Program-made: the position numbers and the translations under genes
Source: an uncultured Neomegalonema sp.
GTDB lineage: Bacteria > Pseudomonadota > Alphaproteobacteria > Rhodobacterales > Rhodobacteraceae
Direction of reading: 5' to 3'
Assembly: GCA_937990185.1 (NCBI GenBank)
Contig: CALKBI010000055.1
Span: 1 to 64,000, forward strand
DNA length: 64,000 nucleotides
Notes under the pieces: generated by a model
Seen by the model: the letters and a program-made list of their open reading frames with translations, nothing else
Databases searched by the model: none
What the model was told of the DNA's origin: nothing
Shown: positions 1-8,889 of the stretch, piece by piece
Position numbering within the stretch: position 1 is the first letter of the stretch
Layout: every line of letters starts with the position of its first letter

Positions 1-64
1 TGGCCGAGTCCACATGCGCATTTGCTGTCATTTCAGCGCTGGGCGCGTACTTTTCTTCGGACAT
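1..64 (-). CDS. acs: Probable acetyl-CoA synthetase, N-terminus only (cut by window edge)
   Basis: Only the first 21 codons are inside the window, reading MSEEKYAPSAEMTANAHVDS. An ATG at 64-62 follows a GGGGAG ribosome-binding site about 7 bases upstream. The pattern Y-x-P-S/P-x-E-x-x-x-N-A-H-V-D is typical of the start of alphaproteobacterial acetate-CoA ligases, which make acetyl-CoA from acetate and ATP in the cytoplasm. The rest of the gene lies before base 1, so the identification rests on a short stretch. It is too short for the ORF track. Confidence 0.6.
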   Translation of the reverse strand, partial: MSEEKYAPSAEMTANAHVDSA

Positions 65-152
65 AAAACGTCTCCCCGTTTTCGATTCTTTATTTTCGGC
101 CAGAGCTTATGACGCAGTGCAACATGACGCAAGGTTTCGGATTGTAACAGCG

Positions 153-1181
153 TTACTGCCGGTCAAGCTGTTCAACCGCCCAAACCGCTGCATCTTTGAC
201 CACATCGCTGTCGTCATTTTTAAGATCAAACGCACACTGTCGAAGTGATAAATCTTGACTGTTTCCAATCGCATAAAGAACGTTTCTAACAAAACGATCA
301 CGCCCTATACGTTTGATTGGAGAGCCGGAGAACATCGCCCGAAATGCCGCATCATCAAGTACAACCAACTCCGCAAGTTTTGGAGCGCGCAGTTCTTCAC
401 GAGCATGATATGCTACCTCCGAAGCCTCCCGCGCGAATTTGTTCCATGGACAAACCGCTAGGCAATCATCACAGCCATAAATGCGATTGCCGAGTGCGGC
501 GCGGAATTCAATTGGAATTGGCCCCTTATGCTCAATGGTGAGATACGAAATGCACCGCCTCGCATCCAGTTGATAGGGCGCAGTGAATGCAGCCGTTGGG
601 CAAATATCGAGACAGGCGCGACATGACCCGCATTTATCTCCGTGGGGTTCGTCTGCTGGCAATTCGAGTGTCGTGAATATTGCCCCAAGAAAGGCCCATG
701 ATCCGACATCGCGTGACACGAGGTTGGTATGCTTACCTTGCCATCCAAGGCCCGCCGCCGCTGCAAGGGGTTTTTCCATAACTGGAGCAGTATCAACAAA
801 AACTTTCACCTCGCATCCGGTTTCAGCAACCATCCAGCGCGCGATCTTTTTGAGCCGTTTTTTGATTTTGTCGTGATAATCGCGATTGCGGGCATAGACG
901 CTGATCGTCGCACGATCCCGCTGTGGCAGTGTATCGAGCGGGTCAGTGTCCGGACCATAATTATCGGCCAGCATAATAACGGATTTGGCTTCCGGCCAAA
1001 GCACACTCGCATTTGCACGCCAGTCGAGACGATCCTCGAACCAACTCATATTGCCGTGCTTTTCATTCGCGACCCATTCGCGCAAGCGTTGTCCTGCCGG
1101 TCGCATTGAAGATGGCTCGCATATTCCGAAGCCTTCAAAGCCTTCATCGCGACAACGGGTTTCTAGAATTGCCCTATCCAT
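153..1181 (-). CDS. queG: Epoxyqueuosine reductase QueG
   Basis: Reduces epoxyqueuosine to queuosine, the last step of the wobble-base modification in tRNAs with a GUN anticodon. It is a cytoplasmic cobalamin and iron-sulfur enzyme. The 342 residues match the usual family length. Two ferredoxin-like clusters are visible: [13 protein letters not shown] near residue 190 and [10 protein letters not shown] near residue 240. The N-terminal region (GFGICEPS, then [12 protein letters not shown]) is typical of QueG. The C-terminus ([11 protein letters not shown]...AVWAVEQL) looks like the short HEAT-type repeat found in the family. It lies 36 bases downstream of fzlA on the same strand, an arrangement I recall from other alphaproteobacteria, so the two are probably co-transcribed. 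Confidence 0.95.
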   Translation of the reverse strand: MDRAILETRCRDEGFEGFGICEPSSMRPAGQRLREWVANEKHGNMSWFEDRLDWRANASVLWPEAKSVIMLADNYGPDTDPLDTLPQRDRATISVYARNRDYHDKIKKRLKKIARWMVAETGCEVKVFVDTAPVMEKPLAAAAGLGWQGKHTNLVSRDVGSWAFLGAIFTTLELPADEPHGDKCGSCRACLDICPTAAFTAPYQLDARRCISYLTIEHKGPIPIEFRAALGNRIYGCDDCLAVCPWNKFAREASEVAYHAREELRAPKLAELVVLDDAAFRAMFSGSPIKRIGRDRFVRNVLYAIGNSQDLSLRQCAFDLKNDDSDVVKDAAVWAVEQLDRQ

Positions 1182-1217
1182 CTGGGGAATGCCGTTTGTG
1201 ATGACGGCGCATTCTCA

Positions 1218-1886
1218 TCAAAAATCTAAATCAGCGTAATGTGCTGACGGCGGTAAGTTCGGCAAGTGATCAGCCAAAAGGCCGCGAAAAGCGGGCCGCG
1301 ATTTTAGTTTCGCATACCATCCTTTAGCTCCGGGAAAATCCTCCCAGGGCACTGCGCCGATGTAATCTAAACAACTCAGATGTCCGGCAGCCGCGAAATC
1401 TGCAAAACTTATACGGTCTCCGGCAAGCCAATTACGGCGTTCTACCAACCAAGAAATGTATTCCAGATGCGTTCGGAGGTTTGTTGTTCCCGCCCTGATA
1501 TAACGCGAATCCGGTTCGCCTTGCTTCCGAAAGCGTTTGTATATTCGTTCAACGAGTAAGTTCTCGGTCACCTCATTGCGGAATTTTACGTCAAACCAAC
1601 TCACTAGCCTGCGGACTTCTGCTCGTGCGGTAGAAGACTCCGGCAGCAAAGCATGGTCGGTATAGACTTCTTCCAGATACTCACAGATTGCATTTGAATC
1701 GATAACGCGCCGTCCATTCTCTTCAACAAGAACAGGGACTTCACAGGCAGGATTTAACTTTAATAGTGAAGCTGGTCTTTCCCAAGGCGCATGATCAATG
1801 AGATCAGCTTCCAAGGCTTTTTCGCCAAGCGTCAGCCGAACCTTCCTACAAAAAGGTGACAATGGAAACGAATGAAGCTCGCGCAT
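1218..1886 (-). CDS. fzlA: FzlA-like FtsZ-binding protein with GST fold
   Basis: A 222-residue protein with a thioredoxin-like N-terminal domain (LHSFPLSPFCRKVRLTLGEK) and an all-helical GST C-terminal domain. It is more specific than a generic glutathione S-transferase: the PWERP segment, VRRLVSWFDVKF, the LKSRPAFRGLLAD run and the C-terminal tail PPSAHYADLDF match what I know of FzlA. In Caulobacter FzlA binds FtsZ filaments, curves them and is needed for septal wall synthesis. Its position just upstream of queG supports this. The start codon overlaps the stop of the IclR-family gene (TAATG), so translation is probably coupled. If the assignment is wrong, an ordinary GST is the alternative. 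Confidence 0.8.
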   Translation of the reverse strand: MRELHSFPLSPFCRKVRLTLGEKALEADLIDHAPWERPASLLKLNPACEVPVLVEENGRRVIDSNAICEYLEEVYTDHALLPESSTARAEVRRLVSWFDVKFRNEVTENLLVERIYKRFRKQGEPDSRYIRAGTTNLRTHLEYISWLVERRNWLAGDRISFADFAAAGHLSCLDYIGAVPWEDFPGAKGWYAKLKSRPAFRGLLADHLPNLPPSAHYADLDF

Positions 1887-2680
1887 TATTCCTCAGTTGC
1901 TTTCTCTTCACCAAATAGAATGTCGTGAATGCGTATCGCACCCTCTTGAAGCGTAGGGACGAACTTTCGCGCATCTTCGAAATTGATTCGTTGAATCGGA
2001 GCATGAAACGCCACGGCACACGAAAACCTACCTTCGAGATCGTTCACAGGAACGGCAAAGGCAACCATGCCTGCCATGAATTCTTCATTATCCCACGAAT
2101 AGCCAGCTTCACGTATCGTTCTAATTTCACTGCGAAGATCAGACAGATTCGTAATTGTATTGGGTGCTTCAGCTGTTAACTCCATCGCATCTAAAATGGA
2201 TGTCAAATCGCTATCGCTAAAAGACGCAAGGAAGAGTTTTCCGCTCGCCGTACAATGGAATGGAACCTCCGTTCCGACAGGCAGTTGGAAGCGCAACGGC
2301 CAAGGCGTATCGACGCGATCAAGATAGGTCATCCCCGCAACAGTAGGGGCAGCAACATTGCAGGTTTCTTCGATCTTGGAAGCCACTGATTTCAAAACCA
2401 TTCGGCGAGAAATATGCAATCGCGAAACTGTTTGTAAGCCTGTTGCCATAATGCGCGCACGCCTTGCGGGGCGTAAACGTCCACTATGATGTTCGCGGAT
2501 TAAAAACCCTTCATCTTCAAGAGTCGTACAAAGGCGATGCAATGTTGGCTTAGGTAAATCTATCTCTTCGCCCAGCTCCGAGGGAGTCATGGGACGACCA
2601 CTTGTCGCGAGCGCCTCAAAGATGAGAAGCATACGGAGGTTCGTCGGAATTCGACTCGAGTCATCAATCATAGAAAACAT
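1886..2680 (-). CDS. IclR-family transcriptional regulator
   Basis: A 264-residue regulator. Residues 10-75 form a winged helix-turn-helix (MTPSELGEEIDLPKPTLHRL), and the remainder is the IclR effector-binding domain (CNVAAPTVAGMTYLDRVDT, then PFHCTASGKLFLA, and AGYSWDNEEFMAGMVAFAVP). IclR proteins bind small metabolites and control adjacent catabolic genes. It is divergent from the GMC oxidoreductase gene with 94 bases between, which hold repeated AT-rich words that could be its operators. Its effector is unknown. It also overlaps fzlA by one base at its 3' end, which would place a cell-division gene in a transcript started at this regulator. Confidence 0.9.
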   Translation of the reverse strand: MFSMIDDSSRIPTNLRMLLIFEALATSGRPMTPSELGEEIDLPKPTLHRLCTTLEDEGFLIREHHSGRLRPARRARIMATGLQTVSRLHISRRMVLKSVASKIEETCNVAAPTVAGMTYLDRVDTPWPLRFQLPVGTEVPFHCTASGKLFLASFSDSDLTSILDAMELTAEAPNTITNLSDLRSEIRTIREAGYSWDNEEFMAGMVAFAVPVNDLEGRFSCAVAFHAPIQRINFEDARKFVPTLQEGAIRIHDILFGEEKATEE

Positions 2681-2690
2681 GTACCGTAGC

Positions 2691-2739
2691 TTTTGAGAAA
2701 AAGTACTTTCATTTTTTTGAGACTCGTGGTTTCATTTTT
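2691..2739. promoter_or_regulatory. Candidate IclR operator: two imperfect direct repeats
   Basis: Between the divergent IclR and GMC genes, TTTTGAGA occurs at 2691 and 2715, and TTTCATTTTT occurs at 2707 and 2730. The two words therefore repeat together with a period of about 24 bases. A 10-base palindrome AAAGTACTTT sits at 2700-2709. Repeats spaced by about two helical turns in a regulator/target gap are typical of operator pairs. Which protein binds is an inference from position. Confidence 0.45.
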
Positions 2740-2774
2740 CAAACACAGGTAAAACAACCTGATCGGGGGAACTC

Positions 2775-4382
2775 TTGGAATACGATTACGTCGTCGTTGG
2801 TGCAGGTTCGACAGGCTGTGCGTTAGCATCCAGACTTTCAGAGTCTGGCGATGCTTCTGTGGCACTCATCGAGGCCGGTGGGCGCGATTGGAACCCTTGG
2901 ATACACATTCCAGTTGGCTACTTTCGGACGATGGGAAATAAATCCGTTGACTGGTGCTATAAAACTCAACCCGATCCTGGGATCAACGGGCGTAGCATAA
3001 ATTGGCCCCGTGGGAAAGTCTGGGGAGGGTCCAGTTCCCTGAATGGTCTGCTATACGTACGCGGCCAAGCAGAAGACTATGACCAATGGCGTCAACAAGG
3101 TAATGTTGGCTGGGCATGGGACGACGTACTACCCTACTTCATAAAGTCTGAAAATAATGAGCGTGGTGCAGACGCGCTGCATGGTGCTGACGGACCACTC
3201 GCCGTCAATGACATGCGCTTGCGCCGTGAAATTTGTGACCAATGGGTCGAGGCTGGGCAAGCCGCCGGATATAAATTTAATCCCGATTACAACGGCGAAG
3301 ATCAAGAAGGCGTTGGATACTTTCAATTCACTTGCCGAAAAGGGCGACGCTGTAGCGCTGCGTCTGCCTACATCACGCCGAATCTTGGCAGAGAATCGCT
3401 AGACGTAATCAGTAAAGCGCTTACCCGCCGCGTGATTTTTGAAAACAACGTCGCAGTTGGTGTCGAAATAGAACGGGGTGGAAAAGTCGAGACTATTAAG
3501 GCTCGTAGCGAAGTCATCCTATGTGCAGGCGCGATTGGGTCGCCGCAAATCTTGATGCTTTCCGGTATCGGCAATGCTGAGGATCTTAGATCTCACGGAA
3601 TAGAAGTACTTAAAGACGCGCCAGACATGGGACGGAATTTGCAAGATCACTTGCAAGCGCGTTTGGTGCATAAATGCGCAAAGCCTACCATGAATAACGA
3701 AGTAAACTCGCTCATTGGCAAGGCGAAAATAGCTGCCGAATACGCACTGAAACGCACAGGGCCAATGACGATGGCGGCCAGCCTTGCTTGTGGATTCTTG
3801 AAAACGCGCGAAGATCTCGAAACTCCCGATATTCAATTCCATATTCAGCCTTGGAGTGCCGATAGTCCTGCTGAGGGACCCCACAAGTTCTCGGCATTCA
3901 CATCTTCTGTCTGCCAATTAAGACCGGAGAGCCGTGGCCATTTGGAATTAGCAAGTTCAGACCCTAAAGATTATCCACTGATTCATCCGAACTATTTGGC
4001 GACACCTCTCGACCAGCAAACCATGGTTGAAGGTGTAAAAATCGCTCGACAGATTGCCGATGCAGAACCTTTGAAAAGCTCGATTACTTCAGAGCACGCT
4101 CCGGGTTTAGACGTGCAATCCGATGAAGATCTGCTGACTTGGATTCGGAATACATCTACAACGATCTATCACCCATCTGGAACATGCCGTATGGGTCAAG
4201 ACGATAAGGCAATAGTAGACGAGCGGTTGCGGGTGAAAGGTGTTTCTAACTTGCGTGTCGCTGATTGTTCGATCATGCCAACACTTGTGTCGGGAAACAC
4301 GAATGCTCCCGCAATTATGATCGGCGAGAAATTATCTGACATGATCCGCGAAGACGCACAACAATTTGCAGGGGCAGCTTAA
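2775..4382 (+). CDS. GMC-family FAD oxidoreductase (choline dehydrogenase-like)
   Basis: A 535-residue flavoprotein that oxidises an alcohol group; the substrate is unknown. The ADP-binding motif VVVGAGSTGCALASRLSE is at residues 6-23. GMC signature 1 is GGSSSLNGLLYVRGQAEDY near residue 85 and signature 2 is GAIGSPQILMLSGIG near residue 253. The C-terminal catalytic part is YHPSGTCRMG followed by VSGNTNAPAIMIGEK. The start is a TTG at 2775; a GGGGGA about 6 bases upstream acts as ribosome-binding site. The gene is divergent from the IclR regulator and is followed after 3 bases by a TerC gene. The TRAP transporter further downstream may bring in a related substrate. Confidence 0.9.
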   Translation: MEYDYVVVGAGSTGCALASRLSESGDASVALIEAGGRDWNPWIHIPVGYFRTMGNKSVDWCYKTQPDPGINGRSINWPRGKVWGGSSSLNGLLYVRGQAEDYDQWRQQGNVGWAWDDVLPYFIKSENNERGADALHGADGPLAVNDMRLRREICDQWVEAGQAAGYKFNPDYNGEDQEGVGYFQFTCRKGRRCSAASAYITPNLGRESLDVISKALTRRVIFENNVAVGVEIERGGKVETIKARSEVILCAGAIGSPQILMLSGIGNAEDLRSHGIEVLKDAPDMGRNLQDHLQARLVHKCAKPTMNNEVNSLIGKAKIAAEYALKRTGPMTMAASLACGFLKTREDLETPDIQFHIQPWSADSPAEGPHKFSAFTSSVCQLRPESRGHLELASSDPKDYPLIHPNYLATPLDQQTMVEGVKIARQIADAEPLKSSITSEHAPGLDVQSDEDLLTWIRNTSTTIYHPSGTCRMGQDDKAIVDERLRVKGVSNLRVADCSIMPTLVSGNTNAPAIMIGEKLSDMIREDAQQFAGAA

Positions 4383-4385
4383 GCG

Positions 4386-5063
4386 ATGTGGGATACGATT
4401 TTTGATTACAGCGCGATCATTATTGCTGATCTAATTCTATCCGGTGATAATGCGCTGATCATCGGCATGGCTGCCGCCGGTCTTTCTCCAGAACTCCGCA
4501 AGAAAGCCATCCTGTACGGCATGGTCATTGCTGCGGTTTTACGGGTTGTCTTTGCCGTTATTGCGACAAAGTTGCTCGGCGTACCGGGGCTGTTGTTTGT
4601 CGGCGGGTTGCTGCTGGTTTGGGTCTGTTGGAGTCTTTACAAAGACATCCGAAATCATACTGATCATCAGGCCGAAATGGCGATGGAAGAAGCCGAGAGC
4701 GGTGGATATGAAGGCAAGCCTAAGCGCACCATGAAACAAGCGCTTATCGCTATTACTATTGCCGACGTCTCAATGTCGCTCGATAACGTGTTGGCCGTTG
4801 CCGCTATTGCTGACGGAGATTCGACAAAGCTGATCGTCGGATTAGGACTTGCGATACTTCTGATGGCATTTGCAGCCACGATGATCATGAAGTTACTTGC
4901 ATCTTATCCATGGATATCGTGGCTTGGTTTGATCGTCCTTATCTACGTAGCATTTGAGATGCTTTACCGAGGAATTACGAACTGCGAAACTGGGATAGGA
5001 CCAATTATTGGCTTTATATCCGAAACGCAGTGTGTTCCGAGCGGTAGCGGAGGGGGCCATTGA
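4386..5063 (+). CDS. TerC-family integral membrane protein (YjbE type)
   Basis: A 225-residue membrane protein with about six to seven hydrophobic segments. The two TerC signature segments with acidic residues are visible: ADLILSGDNALIIGMAA near residue 15 and ADVSMSLDNVLAVAA near residue 125. The conserved aspartates are thought to coordinate a metal ion, and members of the family export manganese (Alx, MntX, YkoY/YceF-type proteins). It begins 3 bases after the GMC oxidoreductase stop, so the two are almost certainly one transcript. I know of no functional link between a GMC oxidoreductase and a TerC exporter. Confidence 0.88.
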   Translation: MWDTIFDYSAIIIADLILSGDNALIIGMAAAGLSPELRKKAILYGMVIAAVLRVVFAVIATKLLGVPGLLFVGGLLLVWVCWSLYKDIRNHTDHQAEMAMEEAESGGYEGKPKRTMKQALIAITIADVSMSLDNVLAVAAIADGDSTKLIVGLGLAILLMAFAATMIMKLLASYPWISWLGLIVLIYVAFEMLYRGITNCETGIGPIIGFISETQCVPSGSGGGH

Positions 5064-5167
5064 GCAGATTGGAATTAACCTTAGCCTGCATTCATGTATC
5101 AGCAGTCTTGTATAAGAATAAACCGCTGTGATACCGATAGAGTTGGAATAAGGTAGAGAGATAGTTT

Positions 5168-5189
5168 GCTGCGCTGATTTGGGCGCAGC
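5168..5189 (+). promoter_or_regulatory. Leader hairpin upstream of TRAP binding-protein gene
   Basis: GCTGCGC at 5168-5174 and GCGCAGC at 5183-5189 form a 7-base perfect stem with an 8-base loop, about 43 bases before the start codon. There is no T-run, so it is not a terminator. It may stabilise the 5' end of a highly expressed message. Confidence 0.35.
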
Positions 5190-5231
5190 TGCTTGGAGAC
5201 AACGATACTACGACCAAACCCCAGGGAGGAT

Positions 5232-6329
5232 ATGATGGGATTTTTGAAGACAGCGGCGCTCGGTGTGAGTCTTGCCGCATTCACAGCTTCGGCTGCTTTT
5301 GCTGAAACAGTCATCCGCGTTCAGTCGGTTATCCCGGCAAAAGCAGATGAAGTGTTCATGCTCAACGAGTTCGGCAAGGACGTTGCTGCACTTACAAACG
5401 GCTCGCTTAAAATTGAAGTTCTGCCAGCCGGTGCAGTTGTTGGTGTTAAAGAAACACTCGACGCTGTTGATAAAGGCCTGATCGAAGGTGGTTTTGCTTG
5501 GACTCACTACTGGTCTGGTAAGCACCCTGCAGCAATGCTGTTTGGTTCCCCAGTCGCTGGTGCTGGCGTTGGCATCGATAACATCGCATTCGTATCATGG
5601 TTCCAGTATGGCGGCGGCAAAGAGCTGTATGACCAACTCTGGGACGAAATGGGCGTAAACGTAAAAGGCTTCATGCTTCAGCCAGTTGGCCCAGAAGCAC
5701 TTGGCTGGTTCAAAGAGCCAATCACGTCTATGGACGACTTCCGTAAATACCGCTTCCGTACGCCTCCAGGAATTCCTGGTCAGACGTATAAAGACATCGG
5801 TGTTGCATCGGTTGCTATGGGCGGTGGTGACATCCTCCCAGCCCTTGAAAAAGGCACGATTGACGCGGCTGAATGGTGCTGCCCTAAGCCTGACTCGGTA
5901 TTTGGCTTCCAGAAAGTTCTGAAGCATTATTACCTTCAGGGTCTTCACCAAGTTGTTGTGAACGCTGACATGTACATCAATGGCGATGTTTATGACGGTC
6001 TTTCGGATCTTGAGAAGAAAGCTCTTGAAGTTGCTGCAAACGCATCCCTTTCAAAAGCTATGTCCTACCGTATCTATGAAAACGGTAAGGCTCTCAAAGA
6101 CCTCGTAGAGAACCACGGTGTTCAACTGCACGACACTCCAGCGGATTACTTCCCAGCGTACATGAACGCTGCGAAAGCTGCGCTTGAGAAAAACTCTGCT
6201 GAGAACGAGTTCTTTGCAAAAGTTTGGCAGTCACAAAAAGACTTCGCTGCGATTGCTGTTCCTTTCTGGGCTGGCGCTCAGGCATCGAACGCTGCTCTCG
6301 GCAAAGCTTTCGCCGACTCGGTCAAGTAA
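5232..6329 (+). CDS. dctP: TRAP transporter substrate-binding protein (DctP family)
   Basis: Periplasmic solute receptor for the TRAP transporter encoded next. The start at 5232 (or the next codon, 5235) is set by AGGGAGGA immediately upstream; the longer ORF in the track ignores this. The first 24 residues, MMGFLKTAALGVSLAAFTASAAFA, form a signal peptide with an AFA cleavage site. The mature part has the DctP fold, with KYRFRTPPGIPGQTYKDIG carrying the arginine that binds the ligand carboxylate. The stretch EGGFAWTHYWSGKHPAAMLFG resembles TakP-type receptors that bind 2-oxo acids. The ligand is therefore probably a carboxylate or 2-oxo acid, not identified. The gene ends with a strong hairpin before the permease gene. 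Confidence 0.92.
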   Translation: MMGFLKTAALGVSLAAFTASAAFAETVIRVQSVIPAKADEVFMLNEFGKDVAALTNGSLKIEVLPAGAVVGVKETLDAVDKGLIEGGFAWTHYWSGKHPAAMLFGSPVAGAGVGIDNIAFVSWFQYGGGKELYDQLWDEMGVNVKGFMLQPVGPEALGWFKEPITSMDDFRKYRFRTPPGIPGQTYKDIGVASVAMGGGDILPALEKGTIDAAEWCCPKPDSVFGFQKVLKHYYLQGLHQVVVNADMYINGDVYDGLSDLEKKALEVAANASLSKAMSYRIYENGKALKDLVENHGVQLHDTPADYFPAYMNAAKAALEKNSAENEFFAKVWQSQKDFAAIAVPFWAGAQASNAALGKAFADSVK

Positions 6330-6339
6330 TTTGACGATT

Positions 6340-6377
6340 TGTCCCAACGCTTCGCGCGTTGGGACATTTTCTTTTTT
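6340..6377 (+). terminator. Intra-operon terminator between TRAP receptor and permease
   Basis: TGTCCCAACGC at 6340-6350 pairs with GCGTTGGGACA at 6356-6366 around a 5-base loop and is followed by TTTTCTTTTTT. This is a strong intrinsic terminator. Its place inside the transporter unit would give many more receptor than permease transcripts, as expected for binding-protein-dependent systems. Confidence 0.85.
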
Positions 6378-6437
6378 GAATTTATTCCGATTTTCTAACC
6401 TAATTTTTGGGTTAACAGCAGAATTGTAGGCATCGCT

Positions 6438-8783
6438 ATGGCGAACGACCCAGATATCGGCGAACTCGATATTACAGACGAGCTAATTGCAGAGCGCCGC
6501 GCAGAAAAACCGGGTGAAACGCCGGAAGACATGACACCGTGGCAGCGCCCGATTACCGCTTTCATTGATGTCCTAAACCTCTGGGCGGGTCGGATTATCT
6601 GTCTTCTGCTCGTACCGCTTATCTTTGCGATGATTTTTGAGGTCTTTTCACGGACCGCATTCGGAATGCTCGCAGCAAATGGAATGGTAGAAAAAGCCCG
6701 CGAGTGGGGTCTGGGCCCGACACTCTGGGTTTATGATATCAGTCGGATGACAGGCGGCGTTCTCTTCATGGGTGCTGCTGGGTATGCTCTATTGCGCGGC
6801 GTCCATATTCGCGCTGACTTTTTGTTCCGCAATTGGACTCCTAAGACCCAAGCCACCGTCGATGCGGTGCTTTACATGCTGTTCTATTTTCCAGCGATGC
6901 TTTTCTTCTTTTGGAGCGCGTTGGATTTTACTCTGGACTCAATGGGTTGGCGCGGATGGGATAAGCCTTGGGGACGCTGGGAAGAAGCGTCTGACTCCAC
7001 ATGGGCGCCAATTCTTTGGCCTGCTCGTATCTTTATGCCTATCGGTGCGCTTCTGCTGTTTTTGCAAGGTTTTGCAGAACTCTTCAGAGCATTCCATCAA
7101 ATGGGGAAGGAACGCGAAGCAAAGTTCCTCAAAATATTCGTTCCTTATCTCGTAGCGCTTGCCATCGTATTCGTTGCGGTATTCTTCCCGAAAACACTGC
7201 CACTAGGAGATTGGCTTGGCGGATTATTCGGAGGGATGGGCGATATTGATAAGCCGACAATCGGCCTCTATATGCTCGCCGCAATGTTGTTTTCGATTTT
7301 CGTGGGCTTCCCGATTTCGTTTACGCTGATCTTCCTCGGGTTCGTCTTCGGAACGTGGGGCACGAACAGCGACCTTACGTTCTACCTGCTCACGCTACAA
7401 ACAAACTCAACGATGCTGGATGATCAGCTCGTTGCCGTGCCGCTGTTTATCTTCATGGGCATCATGATGGAACAAGCGGGCCTGATGGAGCGCCTGTTCA
7501 ACGCGGTCCAGATGATGATGTCGCGCACAAAGGGCGCTCTCTTTATCGCAGTGCTTTTCGTTTCCACAATCTTTGCTGCAGCGACAGGTATTGTGGGTGC
7601 GTCAGTGACGATCCTCGGCATCATGGCTGCGAAGACGATGAACCGGTCCGGCTATGATGTGCGTATGGCTGCGGGTACGATTACGGCGGGTGGTACACTC
7701 GGTATTCTGATCCCACCATCAATTATGCTGATTGTTATGGGACCCGTTCTGGAAGTCCCAGTGACCGACCTCTTCCGCGCGGCCATCGTACCGGGCGTGA
7801 TGCTTGCTGGGCTTTATATGCTCTACGCAGTTGGGCGTTGTTGGATTAATCCAAGCCTTGGTCCAATCCTCGCGCCTGAAGATCAACCAGAGACATCGCC
7901 TTATTACCTCGTCGAAGTGGCACTGGTTATGGCCTCGCTGATTATCTTCATTCAGCTATGCGTAATGGGCGCGAGTGGCAGCTTAGCCTTCTTCCCTCTA
8001 GGGGGACTCGTCATCCCGATCCTTTGGATCGTGTTTATGTTTGCTACCTTCCAGTTCATGAGGAAGGTAAAGCCCGGTGGTTTCTACTTCTCGGACCTTT
8101 GGTACGAATTCTTCATGGGTCTCGTTCCGCCGACTGTCCTGATCTCGTTTGCCCTTGGTTCGATCTTACTCGGTTGGGCAACACCGGCTGAAGCTGCTGC
8201 CTGTGGTGCGTTTGGCTCGATCTTACTATCGATCCTCTACCGTAAATTCGGCTTTAGCGGCTTTTATGATGCGCTGATCAAGACGCTGGAAATCACCGTC
8301 CTGATTATGTTCCTCGTTGCTGCCTCGAATTTCTTTGGTGCGGTCTTCTCAAACCTTGGCACTCCGAAGATGTTGACTGAGTTGCTGCTGTCGCTCGATC
8401 TTGGTCCAGTGCTGACACTGATCCTGATTATGGCTCTGATCTTCTTGCTAGGCTGGCCTCTCGAGTGGGTTCCAATCGTACTGATTATCGTGCCGATCCT
8501 GATGCCGGTCGTCGAGACGCTTGGTCCTGCCTTCGGTCTGGATCGTGTTGATCTGCTGGTCTGGTTTGCGATCTTGGTGGCTGTGAACTTACAAACTGCC
8601 TGGCTATCGCCGCCAGTTGCCCTGTCCGCATACTTCCTGAAAGGCGTTGTGCCCGAATGGGACTTGAAAGACATCTACCTCGGTATGATGCAATTCATGG
8701 TCATCCAGGTTATCGGCCTTGTCATGATCTTCGTCTTCCCGGAAATCGCCCTATGGCTGCCACGCTATCTTGATGGCGGCTAA
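6438..8783 (+). CDS. dctQM: TRAP transporter fused permease (DctQ-DctM)
   Basis: A 781-residue membrane protein in which the small DctQ subunit and the large DctM subunit are one chain. Residues 1-45 are an acidic cytoplasmic lead. The DctQ part (about 45-220) has four hydrophobic segments and contains RGVHIRADFLFRNW. The DctM part follows, with many transmembrane helices and typical TRAP signatures: IFMGIMMEQAGLMERL, TAGGTLGILIPPSIMLIVMG and GWATPAEAAACGAFGSI. TRAP systems use a sodium or proton gradient, not ATP, to import organic acids. It follows the receptor gene after about 108 bases and a terminator. The ribosome-binding site is weak (GTAGG). Confidence 0.93.
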   Translation: MANDPDIGELDITDELIAERRAEKPGETPEDMTPWQRPITAFIDVLNLWAGRIICLLLVPLIFAMIFEVFSRTAFGMLAANGMVEKAREWGLGPTLWVYDISRMTGGVLFMGAAGYALLRGVHIRADFLFRNWTPKTQATVDAVLYMLFYFPAMLFFFWSALDFTLDSMGWRGWDKPWGRWEEASDSTWAPILWPARIFMPIGALLLFLQGFAELFRAFHQMGKEREAKFLKIFVPYLVALAIVFVAVFFPKTLPLGDWLGGLFGGMGDIDKPTIGLYMLAAMLFSIFVGFPISFTLIFLGFVFGTWGTNSDLTFYLLTLQTNSTMLDDQLVAVPLFIFMGIMMEQAGLMERLFNAVQMMMSRTKGALFIAVLFVSTIFAAATGIVGASVTILGIMAAKTMNRSGYDVRMAAGTITAGGTLGILIPPSIMLIVMGPVLEVPVTDLFRAAIVPGVMLAGLYMLYAVGRCWINPSLGPILAPEDQPETSPYYLVEVALVMASLIIFIQLCVMGASGSLAFFPLGGLVIPILWIVFMFATFQFMRKVKPGGFYFSDLWYEFFMGLVPPTVLISFALGSILLGWATPAEAAACGAFGSILLSILYRKFGFSGFYDALIKTLEITVLIMFLVAASNFFGAVFSNLGTPKMLTELLLSLDLGPVLTLILIMALIFLLGWPLEWVPIVLIIVPILMPVVETLGPAFGLDRVDLLVWFAILVAVNLQTAWLSPPVALSAYFLKGVVPEWDLKDIYLGMMQFMVIQVIGLVMIFVFPEIALWLPRYLDGG

Positions 8784-8826
8784 GGCCAGCAAGAGCTGCC
8801 CTATAGATGTGTGATTCATGAAGAAC

Positions 8827-8856
8827 AAAAGCCCCGGAATTATCCGGGGCTTTTTT
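8827..8856 (+). terminator. Intrinsic terminator (bidirectional) after TRAP permease
   Basis: AAGCCCCGG and CCGGGGCTT form a nine-base perfect stem around AATTAT, followed by a T-run on the plus strand and preceded by AAAA, so it can act in both directions. It lies between the permease gene and the convergent dehydrogenase gene that ends at 8890. Confidence 0.93.
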
Positions 8857-8889
8857 ATTGGTAAATTTGGTTGGAAGCTTCGGTATTAT

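Noticed and set aside
4386-5063. TerC as part of a Ter stress island with TelA
   Set aside because: TerC is 35 kb from telA, next to a GMC oxidoreductase, and no TerA/D/E/B genes occur, so I treat it as a separate YjbE-type exporter.
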